From JBMNCR01 sp049366695 (GTDB taxonomy: Bacteria; Bacillota; Clostridia; Eubacteriales; Alkalibacteraceae), in the NCBI GenBank assembly GCA_049366695.1, contig JBMNCR010000066.1, positions 15,724 through 79,723 of the forward strand: a DNA stretch of 64,000 nt, read 5' to 3'. Position numbers and translations under genes: made by a program. The notes beneath the pieces are model-generated. The model was given only the letters and a program-made list of their open reading frames with translations. It searched no databases and was not told the DNA's origin. Of this stretch, positions 1 through 8,079 are shown in pieces. Each line of letters opens with the position of its first letter. Position 1 is the first letter of the stretch.

Positions 1-140
1 TATGATGATCAAATAGTCGATAATTCTTAACTGTTCTATTTTCATTTTTTTAAATTAAAATAAGCGAATGTTTTATTATAGAATATAAAAATAACTATCT
101 ATTTATATTTGTATTTATTTTGATCAATTTGAAAAAGTGG

Positions 141-169
141 TTGGCTTTTTTCTCTAAATTGCATATAAT
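141..169 (+). promoter_or_regulatory. Putative sigma-A promoter of the MerR-type gene
   Basis: TTGGCT at 141-146 and TATAAT at 164-169 are separated by 17 bases and lie about 50 bases upstream of the TTG start at 216. The -10 box is perfect and the -35 box is 4/6. The rest of 1-215 is AT-rich, without a recognisable gene; bases 41-70 share a short stretch (AAATAAGCGA, then ATGTTTTA) with the element at 54386-54578. Confidence 0.5.
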
Positions 170-215
170 TTATTGAGAATATTTAGACATGTAAAAATGT
201 ATTAAGGAGTATATA

Positions 216-1025
216 TTGAAATATAAAACAGGTGATGTGAAAAAAATTCTTGGTATATCTGTTGAGACTTTGCGATATTTTGAAAATATTGGATTAATAG
301 AACCGGAAAGAAATAGTATTAATAATTATCGTTATTATGAGGCACTAGATTTAAATAAAATTGTAGCTTATAAGTTTTATCGTGCTATGGAATTTAGTAT
401 GGATAAATCATTGGATATTATTAATAATATGTCTAATGAAGATTTGATTATAAACACTGATAATAAAATGGACACAATTAAAGAGAAGATTGAATATTAT
501 AAAAATTTATATTTACGTATGGAAGAACTGAAAATCTCGTTTGAGCGGGTAGAACATATGATGGGAGTATATAGAATAGAATATAGTCCTGAAATAATAT
601 ATTATTATAATCAAATAAATGATGAGTTTGAAACAGATGAGTTTCAAATGGAAACTACTAAATTATGGTTAGATGAGTTGCCGTTTGTGAATTTGGCTGT
701 GCGTATGCCTGTTAATGAAAAACCAATAGGTAGTAAAGTTAATTATGGATATTCAGTTAAAAAGGTATATGAATCTGTATTTAATAGATTGAAGAAAAGT
801 GCAATCATGACATATGCTTCTAAAAAAAGTATTTATACTATATGTAAAACAATAAATAATCAGATGTTAAGTAATGAGCATTTAATTCCTGTATTGAATT
901 ATATAAATGATAATAACGTAGCTATAAATGGTGATGTAATTGGATGGATTTTAAATGAAGAACAAAATAACAAAGGGAAAATACGCTATTTTGAATTATG
1001 GATACCAATACAAGATGGAAATTGA
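216..1025 (+). CDS. MerR-family transcriptional regulator
   Basis: A 269-residue DNA-binding regulator of the MerR family. Residues 2-70 form the winged helix-turn-helix, with the family signature GISVETLRYFENIGLIEPER and the wing NNYRYY. Residues 75-125 look like the dimerising coiled coil, and the remainder is a ligand-binding region of no recognisable type with no metal-binding Cys cluster, so a small-molecule ligand is more likely than a metal. The TTG start is chosen because AAGGAG sits 6 bases upstream. The next gene is a secreted flavoprotein whose promoter has a 19-bp spacer and a dyad typical of MerR targets (1188-1218), so this protein is probably its activator. The family is clear; the ligand is unknown. 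Confidence 0.9.
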   Translation: MKYKTGDVKKILGISVETLRYFENIGLIEPERNSINNYRYYEALDLNKIVAYKFYRAMEFSMDKSLDIINNMSNEDLIINTDNKMDTIKEKIEYYKNLYLRMEELKISFERVEHMMGVYRIEYSPEIIYYYNQINDEFETDEFQMETTKLWLDELPFVNLAVRMPVNEKPIGSKVNYGYSVKKVYESVFNRLKKSAIMTYASKKSIYTICKTINNQMLSNEHLIPVLNYINDNNVAINGDVIGWILNEEQNNKGKIRYFELWIPIQDGN

Positions 1026-1141
1026 GAGGTAACATTTCTTTTATTGTTATTTAGAGAAGAGTGTAACAAAAGCTTACTTATTAAAAGGTTTTGGAATATA
1101 GAGTTTAGATTTTAAATTAAATATGAGATGTTACTTTTATA

Positions 1142-1183
1142 ATATAAAGGATCTGAATCTTCAGATCCTTTATATATTTTTTA
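1142..1183 (+). terminator. Rho-independent terminator after the MerR-type gene
   Basis: A 15-bp perfect stem (5' arm 1142-1156, 3' arm 1161-1175) with a 4-base loop is followed by ATTTTTTA. It separates the regulator from the promoter of the flavoprotein gene. Confidence 0.8.
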
Positions 1184-1187
1184 TATA

Positions 1188-1218
1188 TTGACTTGGTAGT
1201 AACTACTAAGTTTATGAT
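1188..1218 (+). promoter_or_regulatory. MerR-type promoter and operator for the flavoprotein gene
   Basis: TTGACT (1188-1193) and TATGAT (1213-1218) are 19 bases apart rather than 17. The spacer holds a near-perfect dyad: ACTTGGTAGT (1191-1200), one central base, ACTACTAAGT (1202-1211), with a single mismatch. A long 19-20-bp spacer filled by a dyad is the known architecture of MerR-activated promoters. The adjacent MerR-type gene is the obvious candidate regulator; that link is inferred. Confidence 0.75.
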
Positions 1219-1300
1219 TAAAGTAGATAAAATATTAACGAAAGGAGACTAAATATTTATTTAATTCTTATAAATTATAAAGATTATTAGGGGGATAAAA

Positions 1301-3235
1301 ATGAATAATAAAAATTTAAGAAAAGTTTTAGTTATTTCACTATTTATGTTATTTGTAATGGTTACAATGCTAAGTGGTTGTACACAAAAATCTTCAGTAT
1401 CTTTTAATGCAGGATCATATACTGCTCAAGTTCAAGGGAATAATGGACTTATTGAAGTAGAAGTAACATTTAGTGAAACAGCGATAACAGATATTAATAT
1501 TGTGAGTCATTCAGAGACAGAGGGGCTTGGTGATGTCGCTTTAGAAAGTATTAAAAAGGCGGTAATAGAAGGACAAACACTAGCCGTAGATGCTGTATCA
1601 GGTGCTACTAATGCTAGTAATGCAATGCTTGCAGCTGTTGAAGAATGTGTAAATCTAGCAGGTGGTGATGTAGAAGCATTAAAAGTAGCTAGTGAAAAAG
1701 CAGGAGAAGGTAAAATAGAAAAATTAGAAACTGATGTAGTTGTTATTGGTGCTGGAGCCGCTGGTAGTTCTGCAGCTGTTACAGCTGTAGAAAATGGAGC
1801 AGAAGTTATTTTGCTAGAAAAAAATGCAAATCCAGGTGGTACTACTTCAATGGGTGGTGGCTTGTTTGGAGCATACAGTTCCTTGATGGAAGAACATGAT
1901 GAGGAAGCTGTTGATACACAAGCGTTACTTAAAGATTGGATGAAAGAAATGGTTTGGAAAGCAGATGCAAATCTTGTAAGAAAATATCTTGCTTTATCTT
2001 CAACTACAATTGATTGGTTGATAGGTTATGGATTTGAATTACATAAAGTAGACGCAGTACAACAAACCCATGATACATATCATGGATATCATAAATACAA
2101 TGACTTTACAAAAACTACAGAAAAGTTTATCAATTTTATTCAAACAGGTGTAGTGGATAAAGGGAGTCAAGTGTTTTATGAAACACCTGCAAAAAGTTTA
2201 ATTAAAGACGATGATGGCAACATATTAGGTGTTATAGCTACTATGAAAGATGGAACTACTTTAGAAATTACTGCAAAATCTGTAGTTATTGCCACTGGCG
2301 GATTTGTAGGCGATGAAGAGTGGGTTGCTGAAACTTTAGATGGTGTTCACGTAGCTACTGCAGGATTAGGAAGTAATGTAGGCGATGGTATAAAAATGGC
2401 ATGGGATGCTGGAGCTGCCAAAAGAGGACAAAATGTACATCTAGCTCATGTAACAAAAGTACCAGGGGATTTGAGTGCATTTCCTGATACAGCTATATTT
2501 GCGAATACATCCCTTGCATATTTACCAACAGTACCATGGGTTAATATGACTGGAGCCCGTTTTGCAGATGAAGATATTATTTACGATAGAGCATGGACTA
2601 CAAATGCAATTATTGCTCAAGGTAATTTTGTTTATACAATTATCTCCCAATCAATGTTAGATACACTAGAAACAAGTGGTGCAGCTGCAATTGGAATGGA
2701 AGAAGCTGTTACAATGGGACCAATGCCAGAGGTAGGCCCTATGAAAATTGGTTGGACTAATTTAAATGCAATGGTAGATGAACTTGTTAATCAAGAAGAA
2801 GCTTTTATAGGTGCTACTTATGAAGAATTAGCAAAAGCAGCAGGTATGGACGTAGACAAGTTTGTTGAAAATATGACGCTATATAATAATGACGCAAAAG
2901 CTGGAGTAGATAGTGTGTTTGGCAAAAGAGAAGGACACATGTTTCCTTTAGGTGATGGCCCATATTATGCAATTAAAGTAATACCTACTAATTTATGTAC
3001 TCTAGGAGGTATTCGTGTAAATGAGAATTTACAAGTAGTTAAAGCAGATCCAGAAAATTATGATCCTATTACTAACTTATATGCTGCCGGAGCAGATGTT
3101 GGAGGATTGTACAGTGACCACTATGTATTGTTAGAAGGTGGAGCTCAAGGTTGGGCATATAATTCAGGACGTTTAGCTGGTGCTGAGGCGGCTAGTAATG
3201 CTTTGGGAAAAGAAATTGATTTATTGAAAGAATAA
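1301..3235 (+). CDS. Lipoprotein flavin reductase (fumarate/urocanate reductase-like, FMN-bind plus FAD domain)
   Basis: A 644-residue exported flavoprotein. The N terminus is a lipoprotein signal peptide with lipobox LSGC (Cys27). Residues 36-118 are an FMN-binding domain with the SGAT motif (DAVSGATNAS) that in this family carries covalent FMN. Residues 145 onward are a FAD-binding fumarate-reductase-type domain with the dinucleotide fold VVVIGAGAAGSSAA and a C-terminal FAD motif around GAQGWAYNSGRLAGAEAA. Such enzymes reduce an alpha,beta-unsaturated carboxylate outside the cytoplasmic membrane, using electrons delivered to the FMN. No cytochrome domain is present, so a membrane flavin or quinol donor is expected. 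The substrate (fumarate, urocanate, acrylate-like) cannot be read from sequence. AGGGGG precedes the ATG. Probably induced by the upstream MerR-type protein. Confidence 0.88.
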   Translation: MNNKNLRKVLVISLFMLFVMVTMLSGCTQKSSVSFNAGSYTAQVQGNNGLIEVEVTFSETAITDINIVSHSETEGLGDVALESIKKAVIEGQTLAVDAVSGATNASNAMLAAVEECVNLAGGDVEALKVASEKAGEGKIEKLETDVVVIGAGAAGSSAAVTAVENGAEVILLEKNANPGGTTSMGGGLFGAYSSLMEEHDEEAVDTQALLKDWMKEMVWKADANLVRKYLALSSTTIDWLIGYGFELHKVDAVQQTHDTYHGYHKYNDFTKTTEKFINFIQTGVVDKGSQVFYETPAKSLIKDDDGNILGVIATMKDGTTLEITAKSVVIATGGFVGDEEWVAETLDGVHVATAGLGSNVGDGIKMAWDAGAAKRGQNVHLAHVTKVPGDLSAFPDTAIFANTSLAYLPTVPWVNMTGARFADEDIIYDRAWTTNAIIAQGNFVYTIISQSMLDTLETSGAAAIGMEEAVTMGPMPEVGPMKIGWTNLNAMVDELVNQEEAFIGATYEELAKAAGMDVDKFVENMTLYNNDAKAGVDSVFGKREGHMFPLGDGPYYAIKVIPTNLCTLGGIRVNENLQVVKADPENYDPITNLYAAGADVGGLYSDHYVLLEGGAQGWAYNSGRLAGAEAASNALGKEIDLLKE

Positions 3236-3267
3236 ATGATTGAATTGTGGTATTTAGAATAAAGTTT

Positions 3268-3307
3268 GGTGCTAGAAACAATTTTTTTGTTTCTGGTGCC
3301 ATTTTTT
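3268..3307 (+). terminator. Rho-independent terminator after the flavin reductase gene
   Basis: A 12-bp stem including three G-T pairs (GGTGCTAGAAAC at 3268-3279 with GTTTCTGGTGCC at 3289-3300) encloses a 9-base loop and is followed by ATTTTTT. Confidence 0.75.
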
Positions 3308-3633
3308 ATTGACGGTTAAGTTTATTGATATTATTAAAAACATAAAATAGTAAAAAGTGGAAATAAATAATAATGAATTTAAATTTCATCATGTAATGTT
3401 TCAATATTTTAATTTGTGTTGGGGTTTTATTATTGTATACATAGTACATAATATATTATGTAAAACTATTTATTTTAAACAAAGAGATGGTTTAGCAAAA
3501 CATTACAAAATAATTATAGTGATTTATAAATCCTATAATATGAGATTTATGTTTATTATAGAAAAGGTAACACTGAAAAGCTAGCTTTAAACAACTATTC
3601 ATGCGATTGCCGTGGTGAAAGGATTATTATAGG
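3308..3633. other. Intergenic stretch without a convincing gene
   Basis: AT-rich DNA. A 75-codon reading frame at 3357-3584 starts with GTG, lacks a ribosome site and resembles nothing I know, so I do not call it. Bases 3592-3607 carry a short motif (CTATTCATGCGATT) that recurs as CTGTTCATGCGATT at 54541-54554, inside the element next to coaE. Confidence 0.4.
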
Positions 3634-3662
3634 TTGTTCCTATTGATGTATTATTATATAAT
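3634..3662 (+). promoter_or_regulatory. Putative sigma-A promoter of ychF
   Basis: TTGTTC (3634-3639) and a perfect TATAAT (3657-3662) are 17 bases apart, 34 bases upstream of the ychF start. Confidence 0.5.
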
Positions 3663-3696
3663 AAAATACTAGATAATTAATGAAAGGAAGTAGTAA

Positions 3697-4788
3697 ATGA
3701 AAATAGGAATTGTAGGTCTTCCCAATGTTGGCAAAAGTACATTATTTAATGCAATTACAAAAGCAGGAGCGGAATCTGCTAACTATCCCTTTTGCACTAT
3801 TGAACCAAATATCGGAGTGGTTAGTGTTCCAGACGAAAGATTAGATAATCTTTGTAAATTGTATAACTCTGAAAAAATTATACCAACTACAATAGAATTT
3901 TTAGATATTGCTGGATTAGTTAAAGGTGCTAGCAAGGGTGAAGGTTTAGGAAATAAATTCTTATCCCATATTAGGGAAGTTGATGCTATTGCCCATGTTG
4001 TTAGATGCTTTGAAGATGATAATATAGTTCATGTAGATGGAAGTATTGGTCCGTTAAGAGATATTGAAACTATTAATTACGAATTAATTTTTTCTGATAT
4101 TGAAGTATTAGATAGAAGGATATTAAAAACTCAGAAAAATGCAAGATCGGGTAGTAAGAATGATCAAAATGAACTGGTAATTTTAAATAAAACAAAAAAA
4201 ATGTTAGAAGAGGGAAAACTAATATCTAGTAAACATTTTAATAAAGAAGAGTGGTTATTTGTAAAAAGTTTACAGTTACTTACTTCAAAACCAGTTTTGT
4301 TTATAGCGAACGTATCAGATGATGAACTTAGTGAAAATGATAATTCTCTTGTTAAAGAATTAAAAAAATATGCTATGGAAGAAGGCTGTCAGGTAATAAA
4401 AATCTGTGCAAAAATCGAGGAAGAAATTTCTCAATTAGATTGTGAAGAAAAAGAAGAATTTTTGCATGAATTAGGATTATCTGAATCTGGTTTAGACAAA
4501 GTGATAAAAAGCAGTTATAAACTATTAGGATTGATAACTTTTCTTACCGCGGGACCTAAAGAAGTTAGAGCTTGGACTATAAAAGAAGGAACAAAAGCTC
4601 CACAAGCTGCAGGAAAAATTCACACTGATTTTGAAAAAGGTTTTATTCGAGCGGAAGTTACTGCATATGAAAAACTAATAAAGGCTGGATCTGATACAAA
4701 ATCAAAAGAGTTAGGTTGGACAAGGCTAGAAGGGAAAGAGTACCTAGTTAAAGATGGTGATGTTATATTATTTAGGTTCAATGTATGA
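3697..4788 (+). CDS. ychF: Redox-regulated ATPase/GTPase YchF (Obg-like)
   Basis: A 363-residue, near full-length YchF/OLA1 protein, a ribosome-associated P-loop NTPase of the Obg group. The P-loop GLPNVGKST lies at residues 6-14, the G3 motif DIAGLVKGAS near residue 67, and the C-terminal TGS-like domain occupies roughly residues 280-362 (ending VKDGDVILFRFNV). The specificity loop reads NVSD instead of NKxD; YchF proteins generally deviate there and prefer ATP. AAAGGAAG precedes the ATG. The next gene starts 9 bases downstream, so the two may be co-transcribed. Housekeeping role in translation or stress response is known for the family. Confidence 0.95.
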   Translation: MKIGIVGLPNVGKSTLFNAITKAGAESANYPFCTIEPNIGVVSVPDERLDNLCKLYNSEKIIPTTIEFLDIAGLVKGASKGEGLGNKFLSHIREVDAIAHVVRCFEDDNIVHVDGSIGPLRDIETINYELIFSDIEVLDRRILKTQKNARSGSKNDQNELVILNKTKKMLEEGKLISSKHFNKEEWLFVKSLQLLTSKPVLFIANVSDDELSENDNSLVKELKKYAMEEGCQVIKICAKIEEEISQLDCEEKEEFLHELGLSESGLDKVIKSSYKLLGLITFLTAGPKEVRAWTIKEGTKAPQAAGKIHTDFEKGFIRAEVTAYEKLIKAGSDTKSKELGWTRLEGKEYLVKDGDVILFRFNV

Positions 4789-4797
4789 GGTGTTAGT

Positions 4798-5361
4798 ATG
4801 ATGAATATTAAAGAATTACTTATGGATTCGCCTATTATTCCAGCATGTAGGAGCGAAGAACAATTTGCAGATTCATTATCGAGTAATGCTAAAGTGATTT
4901 TTGTTTTAGAATCAAATATCAATAATTTTAAGGAACGAGTAAATGCAATCAAAAGTAGTAATAAGTATGCTTTTGTGCACTTTGATTTAATTAGTGGATT
5001 CTCTCAAGATAATGAAGCATTAAAGTATGTTGTTGATATTTGTCAACCTCATGGGATAATAACTACTAGAAAAAATTTAATAAATTGTGGAAAAAAGCTA
5101 GGATTATATACTATACAAAGAATGTTTCTTATTGATACAACTTCGATTTCATCTGCTATAAATATGGCTAGACAAACTAAACCTGATGCAATAGAAATAC
5201 TTCCTGGAATAGCGCCAAAAGTTATTATGGCTATGAAGAATAAAATTGATATACCAATTATAACTGGGGGGTTAATTACAAATAAAAAAGAAATTAACAA
5301 TGCTCTTAAAGCAGGAGCTGTAGGAGTATCGGTTTCAAAGAAAGCTATGTGGGAATTATAA
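4798..5361 (+). CDS. glpP: GlpP-family glycerol-3-phosphate responsive antiterminator
   Basis: A 187-residue protein matching the GlpP family, small TIM-barrel-like RNA-binding proteins that in Bacillus bind glycerol-3-phosphate and allow read-through of terminators ahead of glycerol genes. Family-typical blocks are ESNINNFKERV, HFDLISGF, QPHGIITTR, PDAIEILPGIAPKVI and ITGGLITNKKEINNALKAGA. The ATG at 4798 follows GAGGTG by 5 bases. No glycerol kinase or dehydrogenase gene lies in this window, so its target operon is elsewhere or it has another ligand. It is placed directly after ychF. Confidence 0.85.
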   Translation: MMNIKELLMDSPIIPACRSEEQFADSLSSNAKVIFVLESNINNFKERVNAIKSSNKYAFVHFDLISGFSQDNEALKYVVDICQPHGIITTRKNLINCGKKLGLYTIQRMFLIDTTSISSAINMARQTKPDAIEILPGIAPKVIMAMKNKIDIPIITGGLITNKKEINNALKAGAVGVSVSKKAMWEL

Positions 5362-5668
5362 TATTGTTTAATTAAAAAGGAATATATTTGTGAAATGCAC
5401 AAAAGATATCTTGAAGTTATTAGCAAACTTATGGACCTAAGACATTTGAAAAATCGAAGTTTAACAAGCAACTAAAATCAGGGAGTAGAATATTATATAT
5501 ATATGAGAACCTGAGTGAAAGTAATACTTTTGTAAATTTAGAGTTTTTCAAATGTCTATAAGAAGTAGATTTGTCGTATTAAAATGTACTTATACTATTT
5601 CGAATTTATATAAACAAATAATGTAATGCTTGGGAAGAGTATTTTATAAGTATAAGATGAATTGTAAA
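5362..5668. other. Intergenic region between convergent glpP and HD-GYP genes
   Basis: No gene is supported. It contains a 14-bp perfect inverted repeat, AGACATTTGAAAAA (5440-5453) and its complement (5544-5557), 90 bases apart, with no T-run. It could be a decayed mobile-element remnant or chance; I see no clear terminator for either flanking gene. Confidence 0.35.
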
Positions 5669-6763
5669 TCAATATTCATGATAAATTCCATTAATTACAA
5701 CATTTGTCTCAGTCATTAAATCTAATTCTGTAAAACTGATTTTATTATCTTGTTTATTAACTAAATTTACAATAGGTCTTAACACGTATTCTGAATTTAA
5801 TTTCTTTATAACCGCTATTTTTCCATTGCTCAGATTTACTAAAGTTCCAACTGGATAGGGGACAATCCTGTTTATAAAAGCTTTAACAATATCTAAATCA
5901 AAATCTTCACCACACGAACCCATAATTAATTCTAAAGCTTCATTTGGTGACATAGCTTTTCTGTAAGTTCTATCTGAAGTTAACGCATCGTAGACATCAC
6001 ATACTGCAGCCATCCGTGCATAGACAGATATTTTGTTTTTATATAGTTGATTTGGATAACCTTTTCCATTAACTTTTTCATGATGTTCTAAGATTATAGA
6101 TAATGCTATAGAATTTAAGCAAGAATGGTTTTTTAAATAATCATAACCTAATGAGGAATGATTTTTTATTAGCTCCATTTCATTTTCAGTTAATCGCCCT
6201 GGTTTATGTAAAATATTCTTTGGAATAAATACTTTTCCAAAATCATGCAATAAAGCACCTATTGCTATAGACTCTAATTGAGTTTTTTTGCAACCCATTT
6301 CAACACCTAAAACTATTGCTAGAACAGCTGCATTTACGCAGTGTTGATATGTGTAATCATCCATAGTTTTTATATCAACAAGATTAATAATTATTTCTTT
6401 ATTAGCAAGTATATTATCAACAAAGTGTCTGGCGATTTTAGCAATGTTATTTATTGCGTTTGGATTTGTATTATTATATCTATTTTTTTGTATATATCTT
6501 GATCCTCTATATAAATCATCATAACTATTTTTTATTGTATGAATTGCTTTTTGTCGTAGCTCTGGACTTATAATATCGGATATTATCTCATTGCTATATT
6601 CATCATGTATATATAAGGAATAAACTCCGTTTGAAATAGCTCTTTCAATAAGTTTGTTATTGAGTGGGTGTCCTTCTCTTAGAAGTGCAATGCCATTAGC
6701 ATTATAAATAGTTCTTGCTAATATACTTTCCTCCTTAACAGAATTAATAGGGACAAGCCTCAT
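5669..6763 (-). CDS. HD-GYP domain protein (probable c-di-GMP phosphodiesterase)
   Basis: A 364-residue protein counted from the internal ATG at 6763 (MRLVPINSVKEES, preceded by AAAGG). An upstream in-frame ATG at 6829 would add 22 residues but the MRLVP start fits related proteins. Residues 1-130 are an N-terminal region of uncertain fold; residues 135-330 are the HD-GYP domain with HDFGK at 173-177, HH at 227-228 and GKGYP at 233-237. HD-GYP enzymes hydrolyse cyclic di-GMP, which in flagellated bacteria favours motility. It is transcribed away from the adjacent chemotaxis operon, and a PilZ protein is encoded at 44137, so c-di-GMP control of motility is plausible. Confidence 0.9.
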   Translation of the reverse strand: MRLVPINSVKEESILARTIYNANGIALLREGHPLNNKLIERAISNGVYSLYIHDEYSNEIISDIISPELRQKAIHTIKNSYDDLYRGSRYIQKNRYNNTNPNAINNIAKIARHFVDNILANKEIIINLVDIKTMDDYTYQHCVNAAVLAIVLGVEMGCKKTQLESIAIGALLHDFGKVFIPKNILHKPGRLTENEMELIKNHSSLGYDYLKNHSCLNSIALSIILEHHEKVNGKGYPNQLYKNKISVYARMAAVCDVYDALTSDRTYRKAMSPNEALELIMGSCGEDFDLDIVKAFINRIVPYPVGTLVNLSNGKIAVIKKLNSEYVLRPIVNLVNKQDNKISFTELDLMTETNVVINGIYHEY

Positions 6764-6990
6764 TTGTTCACAACCTTTCAATGAATAAAATGAAAATATG
6801 TCTTTAGAAATATATATTAAATTGTACACTAAAGAAGTGATATCATCAAATATTATTAGACAATATAGTTAATAAAATTATAAAATATAAAAAAATAGTA
6901 TTATTTAAGAGAAATAAAGAGAAATAAATATTAATAATTTAGCTAATATATACGATATATAAACTATAATAAGTCATAGGAGGATAGGTT

Positions 6991-7455
6991 ATGAGACAGG
7001 TAATTATATTTATCAATAATAATCAAAGTTTTGCTCTTGATATATCAAGCATTGAGAGGATAATTGAATTCCAAAGACCTAAAAGGATTCCTGAAGCATC
7101 TCAATATTTACTCGGAGTTATTAAGTATAATGAAAAAATATTACCTATTATTGATCTGAACATGAGATTTTTTAATATTAACTATATTGATAATGATGAA
7201 TCTAAAATAATTGTTGTAATATGGAAGGATAAAAAAATAGGAATATTAGTGAATGAAATTGTAGGGATAAAGAGTATTGCTGACGATGAATTTGAAGAGT
7301 CTAATTTACAGGATTCATCTATAGCTAAAGAATATGTTTTAGGATTTATTAAAACTACTGATGATATAACTATGATGTTAGACATTAATTCTATTTTTAA
7401 TTTTGATGAAGAAATAGAATTATTAACCATGCAAGGTGAAACTGGTGAATTATAG
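6991..7455 (+). CDS. cheW: Chemotaxis coupling protein CheW
   Basis: A 154-residue CheW-domain protein that links chemoreceptors to the kinase CheA. Typical features are the N-terminal strand VIIFINNNQSFALDI, the segment YLLGVIKYNEKILPIIDL and a later IGILVNEIVGI. AGGAGG lies upstream of the ATG. It is the first gene of the plus-strand motility supercluster and abuts cheD. The leader at 6830-6990 has a perfect TATAAT at 6965-6970 but no good -35 box, so the promoter is unresolved. A second, shorter CheW is encoded at 12888. Confidence 0.9.
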   Translation: MRQVIIFINNNQSFALDISSIERIIEFQRPKRIPEASQYLLGVIKYNEKILPIIDLNMRFFNINYIDNDESKIIVVIWKDKKIGILVNEIVGIKSIADDEFEESNLQDSSIAKEYVLGFIKTTDDITMMLDINSIFNFDEEIELLTMQGETGEL

Positions 7456-7938
7456 ATGTCGAATGAAATTAAAGTAGGTATATCTGATTATAAAATTACT
7501 CAGTATCCAGATAAGTTAATTACTCTAGGATTAGGTTCTTGTGTAGGAATTGCAATATATGATAAGGCGAATAAGATAGGAGGGTTAAGTCATATAATGC
7601 TGCCAGATAGTTCCTTTTTTAAAGAAAGATTAAAAGCAGAAAAGTTTGCAGATTTAGCTATCCCTAAAATGGTAGATGAAATTAAAAGGCGGTACAATTC
7701 TAGAAATTTAGTAGCAAAAATAGCTGGTGGAGCAAGTATGTTTAATTTTCCTGAAAAAAAAATGATTAGTGATATTGGTAGTAGAAACGTATTGGCTGTA
7801 GAACAGAAATTAAAAGAACTTAATATTCCCATTTTATCTAGTCTTACTGGGGGGAATATGGGGAGAACAATGATTGTGGATTTAGATACATTTCAAATTA
7901 TTATAAGAACTGCGCATAGAGATATAATAAAATTATAA
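7456..7938 (+). CDS. cheD: Chemoreceptor glutamine deamidase CheD
   Basis: A 160-residue CheD. The family signature LGSCVGIAIYD contains the catalytic Cys, followed by the His in GLSHIMLPDS. CheD deamidates chemoreceptor glutamines and in Bacillus-type systems binds and activates CheC, which is also encoded here (11898). It starts one base after cheW ends; a weak GGTGA lies 7 bases upstream, suggesting translational coupling. Confidence 0.94.
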   Translation: MSNEIKVGISDYKITQYPDKLITLGLGSCVGIAIYDKANKIGGLSHIMLPDSSFFKERLKAEKFADLAIPKMVDEIKRRYNSRNLVAKIAGGASMFNFPEKKMISDIGSRNVLAVEQKLKELNIPILSSLTGGNMGRTMIVDLDTFQIIIRTAHRDIIKL

Positions 7939-7987
7939 ACAATTTAATAATGAAACGGTGTTGAATGTAAACCGGATGTAAACTTAA

Positions 7988-8026
7988 ATAATTTATTACT
8001 TTATGAAGATTTGCGTAATAAATTAT
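7988..8026 (+). repeat. AT-rich hairpin between cheD and cheB
   Basis: A 12-bp perfect inverted repeat, ATAATTTATTAC (7988-7999) and GTAATAAATTAT (8015-8026), with a 15-base loop. There is no T-run, so it is not an ordinary terminator; an RNA-processing or stability element is possible. Just upstream ATGTAAAC is repeated directly with a 3-base gap. Confidence 0.45.
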
Positions 8027-8079
8027 AGTAGGGGAATAATTTTAATAAAAATAATTATATATAAATCTATGGAGGATAT

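Noticed and set aside
3357..3584. 75-codon plus-strand reading frame
   Set aside because: GTG start without ribosome site, no recognisable family, composition like random AT-rich DNA.
3592..3696. Possible c-di-GMP riboswitch upstream of ychF
   Set aside because: GCCGTGG-GAAAGG words looked suggestive, but no conserved GEMM core or paired stems could be assembled.
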